Shown one piece after another: positions 42,088 to 49,826 of a stretch of DNA of 64,000 bases. The DNA lies in the NCBI RefSeq assembly GCF_050410795.1, contig NZ_CP191258.1, forward strand, positions 4,154,001-4,218,000, given 5' to 3'. The position numbers and the translations under genes are program-made. Numbering within the stretch: the stretch's first letter is position 1; each line of letters opens with the position of its first letter. Below the pieces are notes generated by a model. The model ran no database searches and was not told the origin of the DNA. It saw only the letters and a list, made by a program, of their open reading frames with translations. The DNA is from Fontivita pretiosa. Lineage in GTDB: Bacteria > Planctomycetota > Phycisphaerae > Tepidisphaerales > Tepidisphaeraceae.

Positions 42088-42579
42088 ATGTTGATCGCCA
42101 TCCTCAGCGACACGCACGACCGCCTGCCCGCCACCGTCGCGGCCTTGGAGCTGCTGCGCCAGCGCAACCCCGATTTCTATATTCACTGTGGCGACGTGGG
42201 ATCCGAGCGGATCATCGATCAGTTCGTCGGGCTTCCCGCGGCGCTGGTCTGGGGCAACACCGACTGGGACCGTCGGCGGCTGACCCGCTACGCCGAACAG
42301 CTCGGCGTTCGCGTGCTTGCCGAGCCTCTCGGCCAGCTTGAACTCGACGGCAAGCACTTCGCCATTACTCACGGTGATGATCCCCGGCTGATTCGCCAGG
42401 TTTTGGAGCGTCAACAGCACGACTATCTGCTCATGGGCCATTCACACGTGCGGTCCGATCGACGCCAGGGTCGAGTCCATATCATCAACCCGGGCGCGCT
42501 GCACCGCGCCGCCGAGAAGACTGTGGCGATCCTCGACACGGATCGGGATGAGGTCGAGTTTCTGCCCGTGATCGCGTGA
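42088..42579 (+). CDS. YfcE/MJ0936-type metallophosphoesterase
   Basis: A 163-residue two-metal phosphodiesterase. Metal ligands appear in order: LSDTHD (about residues 6-11), CGDVG (about 34-38), GNTDWD (about 56-61), THGDD (about 94-98) and MGHSHV (about 115-120). The length and order match the small cytosolic YfcE-like family, which splits phosphodiester model substrates; the natural substrate is not clear. Stands alone on the plus strand. Confidence 0.92.
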   Translation: MLIAILSDTHDRLPATVAALELLRQRNPDFYIHCGDVGSERIIDQFVGLPAALVWGNTDWDRRRLTRYAEQLGVRVLAEPLGQLELDGKHFAITHGDDPRLIRQVLERQQHDYLLMGHSHVRSDRRQGRVHIINPGALHRAAEKTVAILDTDRDEVEFLPVIA

Positions 42580-42720
42580 CAGGCGGGTTCCTCTCCTCTG
42601 CGAGGCTGTGACCCCCACGCATGCCCCGCAAACAAGGCCAATTGACGGGTGAGCGACGACGCCCTCTTCCGCCTTCTACTGTCTGCCTTCATCCTTGCCA
42701 TTCACAGTGATAAGATACCC

Positions 42721-43233
42721 ATGGCCATGGAAGAGCCCGGCGACAACTCCGTCACCATACGCAGCTTTCGGCGATCCGACGGGCCGGCGTGCAGGAAGCT
42801 TTATTCCGAGGGACTTCTGGGCGGCAAACTCGCCGAGAACGACACCGGCGCGGACATCGACGACATCGAGGCGGCGTACTTGCGCAGCCCCGGCAACCAC
42901 TTCTGGGTGGCGGTGGATCAGCAGGGGCAGGTCGTCGGAATGATCGGCGTGCAGCACCACGAGCAGGGCAAGGCGGAGATTCGTCGCCTGCGGGTCCGCG
43001 AGGACCTTCGCCACCGCCGCGAGATCGGCACCCGGCTGCTCGAAACCGCCCTGCGCTTCTGCCAGGAACAGCATTATCTCAAGGTCACGCTGGACACGTT
43101 CATCGAGCGAGAATCGGCCATCAAACTATTCGAAAAGTTTCACTTCCGACTCGACCGCGCCAGGAGCGTCAGCGGAAAGGACCTGCTGTATTTCTATCTG
43201 GACCTTTACGGAGCGGAGAAACGAAAAGGATGA
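42721..43233 (+). CDS. GNAT family N-acetyltransferase
   Basis: A 170-residue acetyltransferase from the ATG at 42721; a GTG at 42649 would add a non-conserved hydrophobic lead. The acetyl-CoA pocket is RRLRVREDLRHRREIGTRLL (about residues 88-107, the V/I-R-x-x-Q/R-G/R-x-G/A region, here with RREIG). Strands before and after fit the GNAT fold (FWVAVDQQGQVVGMIGVQHH). The substrate is unknown. The stop is 33 bases before the next gene, so the two are probably co-transcribed. Confidence 0.85.
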   Translation: MAMEEPGDNSVTIRSFRRSDGPACRKLYSEGLLGGKLAENDTGADIDDIEAAYLRSPGNHFWVAVDQQGQVVGMIGVQHHEQGKAEIRRLRVREDLRHRREIGTRLLETALRFCQEQHYLKVTLDTFIERESAIKLFEKFHFRLDRARSVSGKDLLYFYLDLYGAEKRKG

Positions 43234-43266
43234 CCGCAGGCACACGATCGCGGCGTCCAGCCCACC

Positions 43267-43698
43267 ATGGAGCCTGAACTGGAACGCAAGCTCTACTTCG
43301 ACGGCATCGAGCTGTTCAATGCCCACGAGTTCTTCGAAGCCCACGAAGTCTGGGAAGACATCTGGCACGAAGCGCGCGGGATTAAACACGAGTTCTATCA
43401 GGGCCTGATTCAATGTGCCGTGGCGCTGGAACACTATCGCCGGTCCAATCCCCGCGGCGTATTGAGCCTGTTCGACAGCTACCGCAGTAAATTCCGGCGC
43501 GTGCCGCCGGTCTTCATGGGGCTGGACGTGAAGTGTTTCCTGGAGCAGATGCACGCGGTGCTTCGCCCGGTGCTGGAGGCCCGTCCCACGCCTCAGCGGG
43601 GGCAGATCGAGTTGGACTACGCCAACGTTCCCCGAATCCAACTGCTGTACGATCCGTTCACTACCGGCGAGGCGCGCAAATACGATCATCCCCAATAA
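43267..43698 (+). CDS. DUF309 family protein
   Basis: A 143-residue helical protein of the DUF309 family. The signature FNAHEFFEAHEVWEDIWHEA (about residues 17-36) followed by FYQGLIQCAVALEHYRR is diagnostic. The function is not known for the family; the conserved His/Glu residues suggest metal binding. Convergent with enolase. Confidence 0.93.
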   Translation: MEPELERKLYFDGIELFNAHEFFEAHEVWEDIWHEARGIKHEFYQGLIQCAVALEHYRRSNPRGVLSLFDSYRSKFRRVPPVFMGLDVKCFLEQMHAVLRPVLEARPTPQRGQIELDYANVPRIQLLYDPFTTGEARKYDHPQ

Positions 43699-43815
43699 AC
43701 GCGTGCTCTGCGGCAGCCATTCGCATTACGGACGGGCATTCTGTGCGCGCCGAATTCCCACGCCGGCTCAAAGGCGGCTCCGTGCCGGCCCTGCGACCAC
43801 AGCTTCCCTGGGTGA

Positions 43816-45105
43816 CTACTTGTTCCAGAACTTCCCGCCGTACTGCGCCTGATCGCCGAGTTGTTCCTCGATCCGCAGAAGCTGGTTGTACTTGGCGACC
43901 CGGTCGCTGCGCGCCGGGGCGCCGGTCTTGATCTGCCCGCAATTGGTGGCCACGGCGATATCAGCGATGGTGGCGTCCTCGGTTTCGCCACTGCGATGGC
44001 TGATCACCACGCCGTAGCCGTTGCGCATCGCCAGATTCACCGCGCCCAGCGTTTCGCTGAGCGTGCCGATCTGGTTCACCTTCACCAGGATCGCGTTGGC
44101 GACGCCGGTCTTGATCCCCTTTTCAAGGAATTTGACGTTGGTGACGAACACATCGTCGCCGACGAGCTGGATTTTGCCTCCCAGCCGTTCGGTCAGCTTC
44201 TTCCAGCCGTCCCAGTCGTTTTCCGCGCAGCCGTCCTCGATGCTGCGGATGGGATACTTCTCGCACCACCTGGCCCAGTAGTCGATCAGCTCCTCGGCCT
44301 TGAGAACCCGGTCGGGATTGGACTTGAAGAACCGGTAGCCCTTTTTCTCCTTGTCCCACATTTCGCTGGTGGCCGGGTCCAAAGCGATGAAGACCTGCTT
44401 TCCGGCCTTATAGCCGGCTTTGTCGATCGCCTCCATGATGACCTTCAGCGCGTCCTCGTTGTCCTTCAGGTTCGGCGCAAAACCTCCTTCGTCGCCGACC
44501 GCGGTGCTCATCTTGTTTTCGTGCAGGACCTTCTTGAGCGCGTGATAGATCTCCACCCCGGCGCGCAGGGCGGCGCTGAAGCTGTCGAAGCCCCAGGGCT
44601 GGATCATGAACTCCTGGAAATCGACGTTGTTGTCGGCGTGCTTGCCGCCGTTGAGGATGTTCATCATCGGCACGGGCAGGGTCTTGGCGCCCGGCCCGCC
44701 GAGGTACCGGTACAGGGGCAGCGAGCAGGCCTCGGCGGCGGCCTTGGCGACCGCCAGCGACACGCCCAGGATCGCATTGGCGCCCAGCTTCGACTTGTTG
44801 GGCGTGCCGTCGAGCTCGATCATCAGGTTGTCGATGGCTTCCTGATCGCGTGGGTCCAGACCGATGAGTTCGGGCGCGATCTTGGTGTTGACGTTATCGA
44901 CGGCCTTGGTCACGGACTTGCCCAGGTACTGCTTCTTGTCGCCGTCGCGCAGTTCGACCGCCTCGTGCTCGCCGGTGGAAGCGCCGCTGGGAACCGCGGC
45001 ACGTCCGACGGTGCCGTCTTCGAGGATCACGTCCACTTCGACGGTCGGATTGCCACGCGAATCGAGAATCTGTCGGCCCTGGATGAACTCGATGTTGATG
45101 CTCAT
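43816..45105 (-). CDS. eno: Enolase
   Basis: A 429-residue glycolytic enzyme that converts 2-phosphoglycerate to phosphoenolpyruvate. The N-terminus INIEFIQGRQILDSRGNPTV contains the mobile-loop SRGNPT, and GASTGEHEAVELRDGD is catalytic loop 2. Metal ligands occur in the IALDPATSE, SIEDGCAENDW and LVGDDVFVTN segments, and the C-terminal signature SHRSGETEDATIADIAVA (about residues 368-385) is complete. The catalytic Lys lies in ILVKVNQIGTLSE. Full length with no anomalies. Isolated from other glycolysis genes. Confidence 0.98.
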   Translation of the reverse strand: MSINIEFIQGRQILDSRGNPTVEVDVILEDGTVGRAAVPSGASTGEHEAVELRDGDKKQYLGKSVTKAVDNVNTKIAPELIGLDPRDQEAIDNLMIELDGTPNKSKLGANAILGVSLAVAKAAAEACSLPLYRYLGGPGAKTLPVPMMNILNGGKHADNNVDFQEFMIQPWGFDSFSAALRAGVEIYHALKKVLHENKMSTAVGDEGGFAPNLKDNEDALKVIMEAIDKAGYKAGKQVFIALDPATSEMWDKEKKGYRFFKSNPDRVLKAEELIDYWARWCEKYPIRSIEDGCAENDWDGWKKLTERLGGKIQLVGDDVFVTNVKFLEKGIKTGVANAILVKVNQIGTLSETLGAVNLAMRNGYGVVISHRSGETEDATIADIAVATNCGQIKTGAPARSDRVAKYNQLLRIEEQLGDQAQYGGKFWNK

Positions 45106-45378
45106 GGTGGTGTTCCTGGATTCCTGAGTTTGAGCGCCTCATGATCGCGTCAGCACGACGCGGCATCATGTGCGGATGCGGGACAGCGACAGACAGCGCC
45201 TGCCGCACCGGCGAAGAACTCTCGCCGTGGCGGCAGTCTATGCGCGCGAGAGTTGGTGTCAAATGCGCCGCTGGCGGACACCTGGCGCACCAGCACGGTG
45301 GCGACAACACGAAAGCAGCCTGTAAATCACCCTCGTGGCGATTGCTGTGCTGCATGAAGCCTGCCGCGCGGTCCATGC
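45106..45378. other. Gap upstream of enolase
   Basis: A 273-base gap between the enolase start and the stop of the NusG-like gene. No open frame looks like a gene. It should carry the enolase promoter, but no strong -35/-10 pair was recognised. Confidence 0.4.
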
Positions 45379-45942
45379 CTAATCGATCAGATCGACGATC
45401 GCCGCGTCCACTTCGAGGCTGACGGCCTGCCCCAGCGCCGACACCTGAAGGATCAGGCGGTGCGGCTTGCTGCGATCTTCGATGATCCCCCGCACCCCTC
45501 GCAGCGGGCCGCAGCGGATCTCCACGGCCTGACCTTTGACCAGGTACGGGTACGGATCCAGCGGCCTTTCCGAAGCCAGTACCCGCGCCAGGCTTTGCAA
45601 CTCCTGATCGAGGCGCGCCTGATCGACGACGGGAATGATCTGAGCCACGCGCTTGGTTCGATCTGCCCAGTAGGCGTCGTCGAGCGATCCGCGGAGAAAC
45701 AGATATCCCGGAAAAAGCGGAACCTCCACGTCGAATTGCTGATTGCAGTAAAACCGCCGCGTGCGCACCAGCGGCAGAAAGTAACCGATCCCCCGTGCGC
45801 GCAATCCGTTAGCCAGGATCTTTTCCTGTCGGCTGCGGGTGCGGAGGACAAACCAGTCTCCGCAATCGGCCGACGGCAATCCCGGCACGATGGCGAACGC
45901 AGGCGTCGGGGCTGAAATAATCCGATCGCCCTGTGCCAGCAT
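45379..45942 (-). CDS. NusG/RfaH-like transcription antiterminator
   Basis: A 187-residue protein starting at ATG 45942 with AAGGAG upstream. The NGN domain includes WFVLRTRSRQEKILANGLRA (about residues 31-50), YFLPLVRTRRFY and VPLFPGYLFLRG (about 75-86), and the C-terminal KOW-type segment VKGQAVEIRCGPLRGVRGII (about 136-155). This is the layout of RfaH/UpxY-type specialised NusG paralogues, which allow RNA polymerase to read through long polysaccharide operons. It is divergent from the exopolysaccharide operon, so it probably controls that operon. It is unlikely to be the housekeeping NusG because the neighbouring secE and rplK genes are absent. Confidence 0.88.
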   Translation of the reverse strand: MLAQGDRIISAPTPAFAIVPGLPSADCGDWFVLRTRSRQEKILANGLRARGIGYFLPLVRTRRFYCNQQFDVEVPLFPGYLFLRGSLDDAYWADRTKRVAQIIPVVDQARLDQELQSLARVLASERPLDPYPYLVKGQAVEIRCGPLRGVRGIIEDRSKPHRLILQVSALGQAVSLEVDAAIVDLID

Positions 45943-46443
45943 GTACCCACTCCTTATTGAGAAAGGCCCCCGCACAAGATGGATGTGTGTCTACCCGAGA
46001 GCGGATGTCCGAGCGGCTCACCCCAGGCAACAGACGCCGCCGCCCGCGAGCAATTCCCCATCGAGATCCTGTGCGGTCAATGGGTCAACGTCACCCCATC
46101 GAGACTCCAGACCACATCGGAACCGTCAAATGCAGGCGATTCCCCACGTCTCAGCCCCCCGTGAACACCCCCGAAGGGGCCAAGCACACGAGCAGCCCTG
46201 CATTATTCAACAAAGCCGATGAGCATGTCAAAGAAAAAATACTGCAGCACGAAGTACGAACCGCGTGAACAGCCTGAAACAGTTTTTGACACACGAGTCG
46301 CCCGGGCGTAGGCTCTGGACCAGTAGCCCGGCCCATCGCCATCACCGCGGCTCCCGGTTCTTACTACACGCAAAAGTGATGACCTTTGCGCTGGGCGCCG
46401 GCTTTTCTGCGTTTAATTTCTCAACGAGCGGGGGATGGTGTCC
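45943..46443. other. Divergent gap between regulator and polysaccharide operon
   Basis: A 501-base gap. On the plus strand TTGACA (46286-46291), a 17-base spacer and TAGGCT (46309-46314) may be a promoter for the small gene that follows. The left part is probably the promoter of the NusG-like gene. Short open frames here have no protein-like composition. Confidence 0.4.
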
Positions 46444-46680
46444 ATGTTGAGGCTCCTGATGCCGTCCCGAGTGCGTGTCAAGATCGACCTGGCCAGGCTC
46501 AAGGCACATCTGTCGCGCGAGGAAGGCAGACCGCTGGGCGATGAGCAAGTCCTCCAGTGGCTGCATGACGCGGGCTTCATTTCCAGCGGCGAGGGATACT
46601 GGATCGTCGCCGAATCAGACCTGGGACATCTGGACCCCTCAGAAGTTTTGGAGATCGCGCGACTTGCGGAGGGGAATTGA
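46444..46680 (+). CDS. Small hypothetical protein
   Basis: A 78-residue protein from ATG 46444 (GGGGGA eight bases upstream; another ATG lies nine bases earlier). The sequence RVKIDLARLKAHLSREEGRP and LGDEQVLQWLHDAGFISSGE (about residues 10-49) looks like a winged-helix or helix-turn-helix-like segment, and the end is acidic. No family was recognised. It heads the exopolysaccharide locus and may be a local regulator or an unrelated small protein. Confidence 0.6.
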   Translation: MLRLLMPSRVRVKIDLARLKAHLSREEGRPLGDEQVLQWLHDAGFISSGEGYWIVAESDLGHLDPSEVLEIARLAEGN

Positions 46681-47053
46681 GCTGCCATGCGGCGCGTATC
46701 ACCAATGCTGGCGCAGATTGTTTGCTTTTTCGAGTCGGATTTTTCTTGAAAGTGGTGGCGGTGGTCGGCTATCTATTATGACGGTGGACGCACGCAGCGT
46801 CCGGGGTGCCGTGAGCGATGACGCGCGGGGGATGATCCGAATGCGTCAACGCTGTGCACATCCGCAACTGGGGTTTCCGTTGAACTGCCTGGAGGGGAGA
46901 TCAGCTCCGGGGGTTATGGGCGGAGCCCGCCCATAGCCGGCACATTCTGTTCAGGGTGGGGCAATCCACTCAACTGCTGTGCATCGTAGAGACTGGGCCA
47001 TCCCGCTTGGCCGGGCTGAGCACTTTGCGCCGCGGGCAGTGCCTGCTCGTGCA
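46681..47053. other. Gap before the polysaccharide operon
   Basis: A 373-base stretch without a convincing gene. TTGAAA at 46746-46751 and TATCTA at 46770-46775, 18 bases apart, are a weak promoter candidate. The open frame of the next gene could start inside this gap at a GTG at 46979. Confidence 0.3.
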
Positions 47054-48061
47054 ATGAGCGCGCCCGCTTCCTGTCCGGCAGCCGAAGCCGCGCCGCCATC
47101 GCCGCGCGTCAGCCACGCTCGCCGCGAGCCGTCCGCTCGTGCCACCGCATCAATCGCTGAACCGATTTCGCTGACTGCCGTGATCATACTCGCAGGCTCG
47201 GTGCGGCCAGCGGGGCTGCTGGCGGCAGTGAAACGGCCGGTGCTCCAGTTGCCGCTCTCCCAGCACACGACGGTGCTTCAGCAGTGGATCCATCGCGCCG
47301 CGGAGTTCCGCCGACGCCATCCACATGTGCCCGTCCGCCTGCTCTTGGATTCAAACAGTCCGCAGCACAACCAGAACGACGCAATGATGCCGCCGAACTG
47401 TGGTCCGAGTCTGATTCTTGAACGTGATCCCAAGCCCTATCGCGGGACCGGCGGGCTGCTTCGCGACCTGGCCGAAGCGTGTGATTTCAGGGGATGGTTC
47501 CTGGTGCTCAATGCAGCCCAGCGGCTGTCAGTCCCACTGGAACGAATTCACACGCATCTGAGCGGCGTTGCTGGCGAGGTAAGACTCGCGACCGATGAAG
47601 CCGGCGTGGTGGATGGCGCCATGCTCGTCAATTGCGACGTGCTGCGCAAGGTTCCCTGCATCGGCTACTGCGACTTTAAGGAACAGGTGCTTGCGACATT
47701 GTCGCAACAGGGCTACAGCGTCGGCGTGGCACGAATGCCCCGACATTGCGGATTGCCCATCCGATCACGCGAGCAATACCTGCGCGCGGTGGCGGCGGAG
47801 CAGGCATGCCGGGCAATGGATCCCGAATCGCCGCCTGATCCGACAGAGCACAACGGCGACGATGCGTCCGGTGAGCCGTGGCGGGCCAGATTCGCCCTGA
47901 TCGAAAAAGGCGCCTGCATCGATCCATCGGCGATCGTGCACGACTCGGTGATTCTGGCCGGCGCGAAAGTGGCACGCCGCTCGGCGGTCATTCGTTCTGT
48001 CGTCTGTCCCGGCGCGGCCGTTTCCACCGGCACCATCGTTCAGGATGCGCTGGTGAGCTGA
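47054..48061 (+). CDS. Nucleotidyltransferase-like protein lacking catalytic residues
   Basis: A 335-residue protein with an uncertain start (a GTG at 46979 is also possible; neither has a good ribosome site). After a Pro/Ser/Ala-rich lead, AVIILAGSVRPAGLLAAVKRP (split: VIILAG then VKRPVL) takes the place of the NDP-sugar pyrophosphorylase signature but lacks the GxGTR loop. The later YRGTGGLLRDLAEAC resembles the GTAGAL segment, and FLVLNAAQRL replaces the metal-binding GD. The C-terminus has hexapeptide-repeat turns (IVHDSVILAGAKVARRSAVI). It is probably a catalytically inactive relative with a regulatory or scaffold role in polymer synthesis. It is just upstream of the exosortase. Confidence 0.7.
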   Translation: MSAPASCPAAEAAPPSPRVSHARREPSARATASIAEPISLTAVIILAGSVRPAGLLAAVKRPVLQLPLSQHTTVLQQWIHRAAEFRRRHPHVPVRLLLDSNSPQHNQNDAMMPPNCGPSLILERDPKPYRGTGGLLRDLAEACDFRGWFLVLNAAQRLSVPLERIHTHLSGVAGEVRLATDEAGVVDGAMLVNCDVLRKVPCIGYCDFKEQVLATLSQQGYSVGVARMPRHCGLPIRSREQYLRAVAAEQACRAMDPESPPDPTEHNGDDASGEPWRARFALIEKGACIDPSAIVHDSVILAGAKVARRSAVIRSVVCPGAAVSTGTIVQDALVS

Positions 48062-48102
48062 CCGATGAGGGCACAACCCCGCATTTTTATTCAGTTCGAC
48101 TG

Positions 48103-48984
48103 ATGCGACGCACATCCCAAACCATCCAAAGGTGGCGCGCCACGGACGTGCTGGCCGCCGTTGCGATGCTGGCCATCGCCGTCGCGGTCACCTCCGGCGC
48201 CTGGCAGGACCTGATCCTGATCGCGATCCGCGACGAGGAGGCCAGCCACATCTTTCTGGTGCCCATCGCCGCGGCGTGGATCGCCTGGATGCGCCGCGAG
48301 GCGCTGCTGCGATGCCAGCCTCGGGGACACATGCTCGGGGCGGTGCTGATCGCGATTGGCTGGTTCCTCTGGACGGTCGGTTACCACCAGGACATTCAGT
48401 GCTTCTGGCACGGCGGGGCGGTGGTGATGGCAGTAGGCGCGGCGATTTCAGTTCTGGGCGCGGAGGTGCTGCGGCGAGCGTGGCCAGCGTTTGTCGTGCT
48501 GGTCTTCCTCGTGCCGGTGCCGGGAATGCTTCGACAGTCGATCTCTCAGCCATTGCAGACGATGACCGCCCACGCGACACAGTCGGTCGCCGAGATCATC
48601 GGCCTTCAGGTCGATCGCTGGGGCAATGGGCTGGTGGTCAACGGCAGGGAAGTGACCGTCGCCGAAGCATGCAACGGCATGCGGATGGTCTTTGCTTTGT
48701 TTCTGGTGTCGTATCTGTTTGCGTTCATCACGCCGTTGCGGCCATACGTGCGGCTGCTGGTGCTGGCCGCCTGTCCCATCACCGCCGTGTGTTGCAATGT
48801 GATTCGCCTGGTCCCCACGGTCTGGCTGTACGGACACCTCAGCGCCGAGGCGGCCGGAAGATTCCACGACATCAGCGGCTGGGCCATGGTTGTCGTGGGA
48901 TTCCTGATTCTGGGTGGAATCGTCAAGGTGCTGAAGTGGGCGATGCTGCCGGTGATGCATTACTCGCTGGCCACGTCGGCCTGA
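48103..48984 (+). CDS. Exosortase (planctomycete type)
   Basis: A 293-residue integral-membrane cysteine protease-like sorting enzyme with about eight hydrophobic segments. The catalytic triad positions are visible: Cys in VAEACNGMRM (about residue 190), Arg in NVIRLVPTVWLYG (about 234) and His in FHDISGW (about 255). The active-site box reads EACNGMRM, whereas the common form is EACSGIRS. It would cleave PEP-CTERM proteins, such as the three encoded at 29,136-41,016, at the VPEP/IPEP site during export. Followed by an EpsI-like protein, as in standard exosortase/polysaccharide loci. Confidence 0.9.
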   Translation: MRRTSQTIQRWRATDVLAAVAMLAIAVAVTSGAWQDLILIAIRDEEASHIFLVPIAAAWIAWMRREALLRCQPRGHMLGAVLIAIGWFLWTVGYHQDIQCFWHGGAVVMAVGAAISVLGAEVLRRAWPAFVVLVFLVPVPGMLRQSISQPLQTMTAHATQSVAEIIGLQVDRWGNGLVVNGREVTVAEACNGMRMVFALFLVSYLFAFITPLRPYVRLLVLAACPITAVCCNVIRLVPTVWLYGHLSAEAAGRFHDISGWAMVVVGFLILGGIVKVLKWAMLPVMHYSLATSA

Positions 48985-49025
48985 TCCGGCCAGCCTCGAT
49001 CATTCCCTGATTCGCGCACGACACC

Positions 49026-49826
49026 ATGATGATGATGAGCACGGGACCCAATTCAATCCCCCTCCAACGTCGCGCCGAACACCCCTCGGCAGCGACTCGG
49101 ATCCCGGCCGTGACGCTCGCGTTGGTTCTGCTGGCGGGCGTGGCGGTGCAGCGGATCGCGACACCGAGCCCGGCGGACGCGCAGCCGTACCTGCAGCAAA
49201 TCCGCGCGGCGGCGGCGCAGCTCCCGCCCGGGCTCGGTGGTTGGATTGGCGCCGAATCCCCGGTCCCGCCCGCGGCGGTCAGCCTCCTGCGACCCAACGT
49301 GCTGATCAGCCGTGAGTATACCGATCAGGCCGGTCGCCGTGCAGGCTGGCTGTTCGTCAACTGCGGCGATGCGCGCGACCTGGTTGGGCATTATCCGCCG
49401 ATCTGCTACGTGAATTCCGGGTGGGTGCTGTCATCGCAGAGGGCGCGAAGCTGGCAGGTCGGTTCATGGACCGTGCCCGGGGTGGAATACGAAATGACCA
49501 CCCAGCCGTTTCGAGGCCGCCACCCCATCATCGTCATGAACACGATGATCGTCCCGCATGCGGGTTTTGTGCCTGATATGGAAGTGCTGCGGCAGGTGGC
49601 GCTGCCGCTGACCCGCAGGCACTGGGGTGCCACGCAAATCCAGGTCATTGTGGACGCCTCTACCCCCCAACACGTCCGCGATGAGATCTTCGTCTCGCTG
49701 CTGCTCGCTCATCGCCAGTTGATCGAAGCGGTCCTGAACAGTCAGGCGGTGCAGTCCCCGCGTCAGACCGCCAGCGCCGTCTCTGCAGGCGATCGACCTT
49801 TACCCTTGGATCAGAATCGATCATGA
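49026..49826 (+). CDS. Exosortase-associated EpsI-like protein (DUF3485)
   Basis: A 266-residue protein beginning with a run of Met codons, so the exact start is one of several. A hydrophobic N-terminal segment (VTLALVLLAGVAVQRIA) anchors it or exports it. The body has the DUF3485 hallmarks: GLGGWIGAE, an NVLISREYTDQ strand, and DLVGHYPPICYVNSGW (about residues 117-132) with Cys and Tyr conserved in EpsI. It accompanies exosortases in polysaccharide loci. Its stop overlaps the next start by four bases (ATGA), so the two are translationally linked. Confidence 0.85.
   Translation: MMMMSTGPNSIPLQRRAEHPSAATRIPAVTLALVLLAGVAVQRIATPSPADAQPYLQQIRAAAAQLPPGLGGWIGAESPVPPAAVSLLRPNVLISREYTDQAGRRAGWLFVNCGDARDLVGHYPPICYVNSGWVLSSQRARSWQVGSWTVPGVEYEMTTQPFRGRHPIIVMNTMIVPHAGFVPDMEVLRQVALPLTRRHWGATQIQVIVDASTPQHVRDEIFVSLLLAHRQLIEAVLNSQAVQSPRQTASAVSAGDRPLPLDQNRS

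Noticed and set aside
43762..43789. Bidirectional terminator between the DUF309 gene and enolase
   Set aside because: Only a six-base GCCGGC palindrome repeat with a 16-base loop was found and no T-run; too weak to annotate.
46757..46770. An ops-like RfaH recruitment element (GGCGGTGG)
   Set aside because: It matches only seven of nine positions and falls inside the candidate promoter spacer, so it would not be transcribed from that start.
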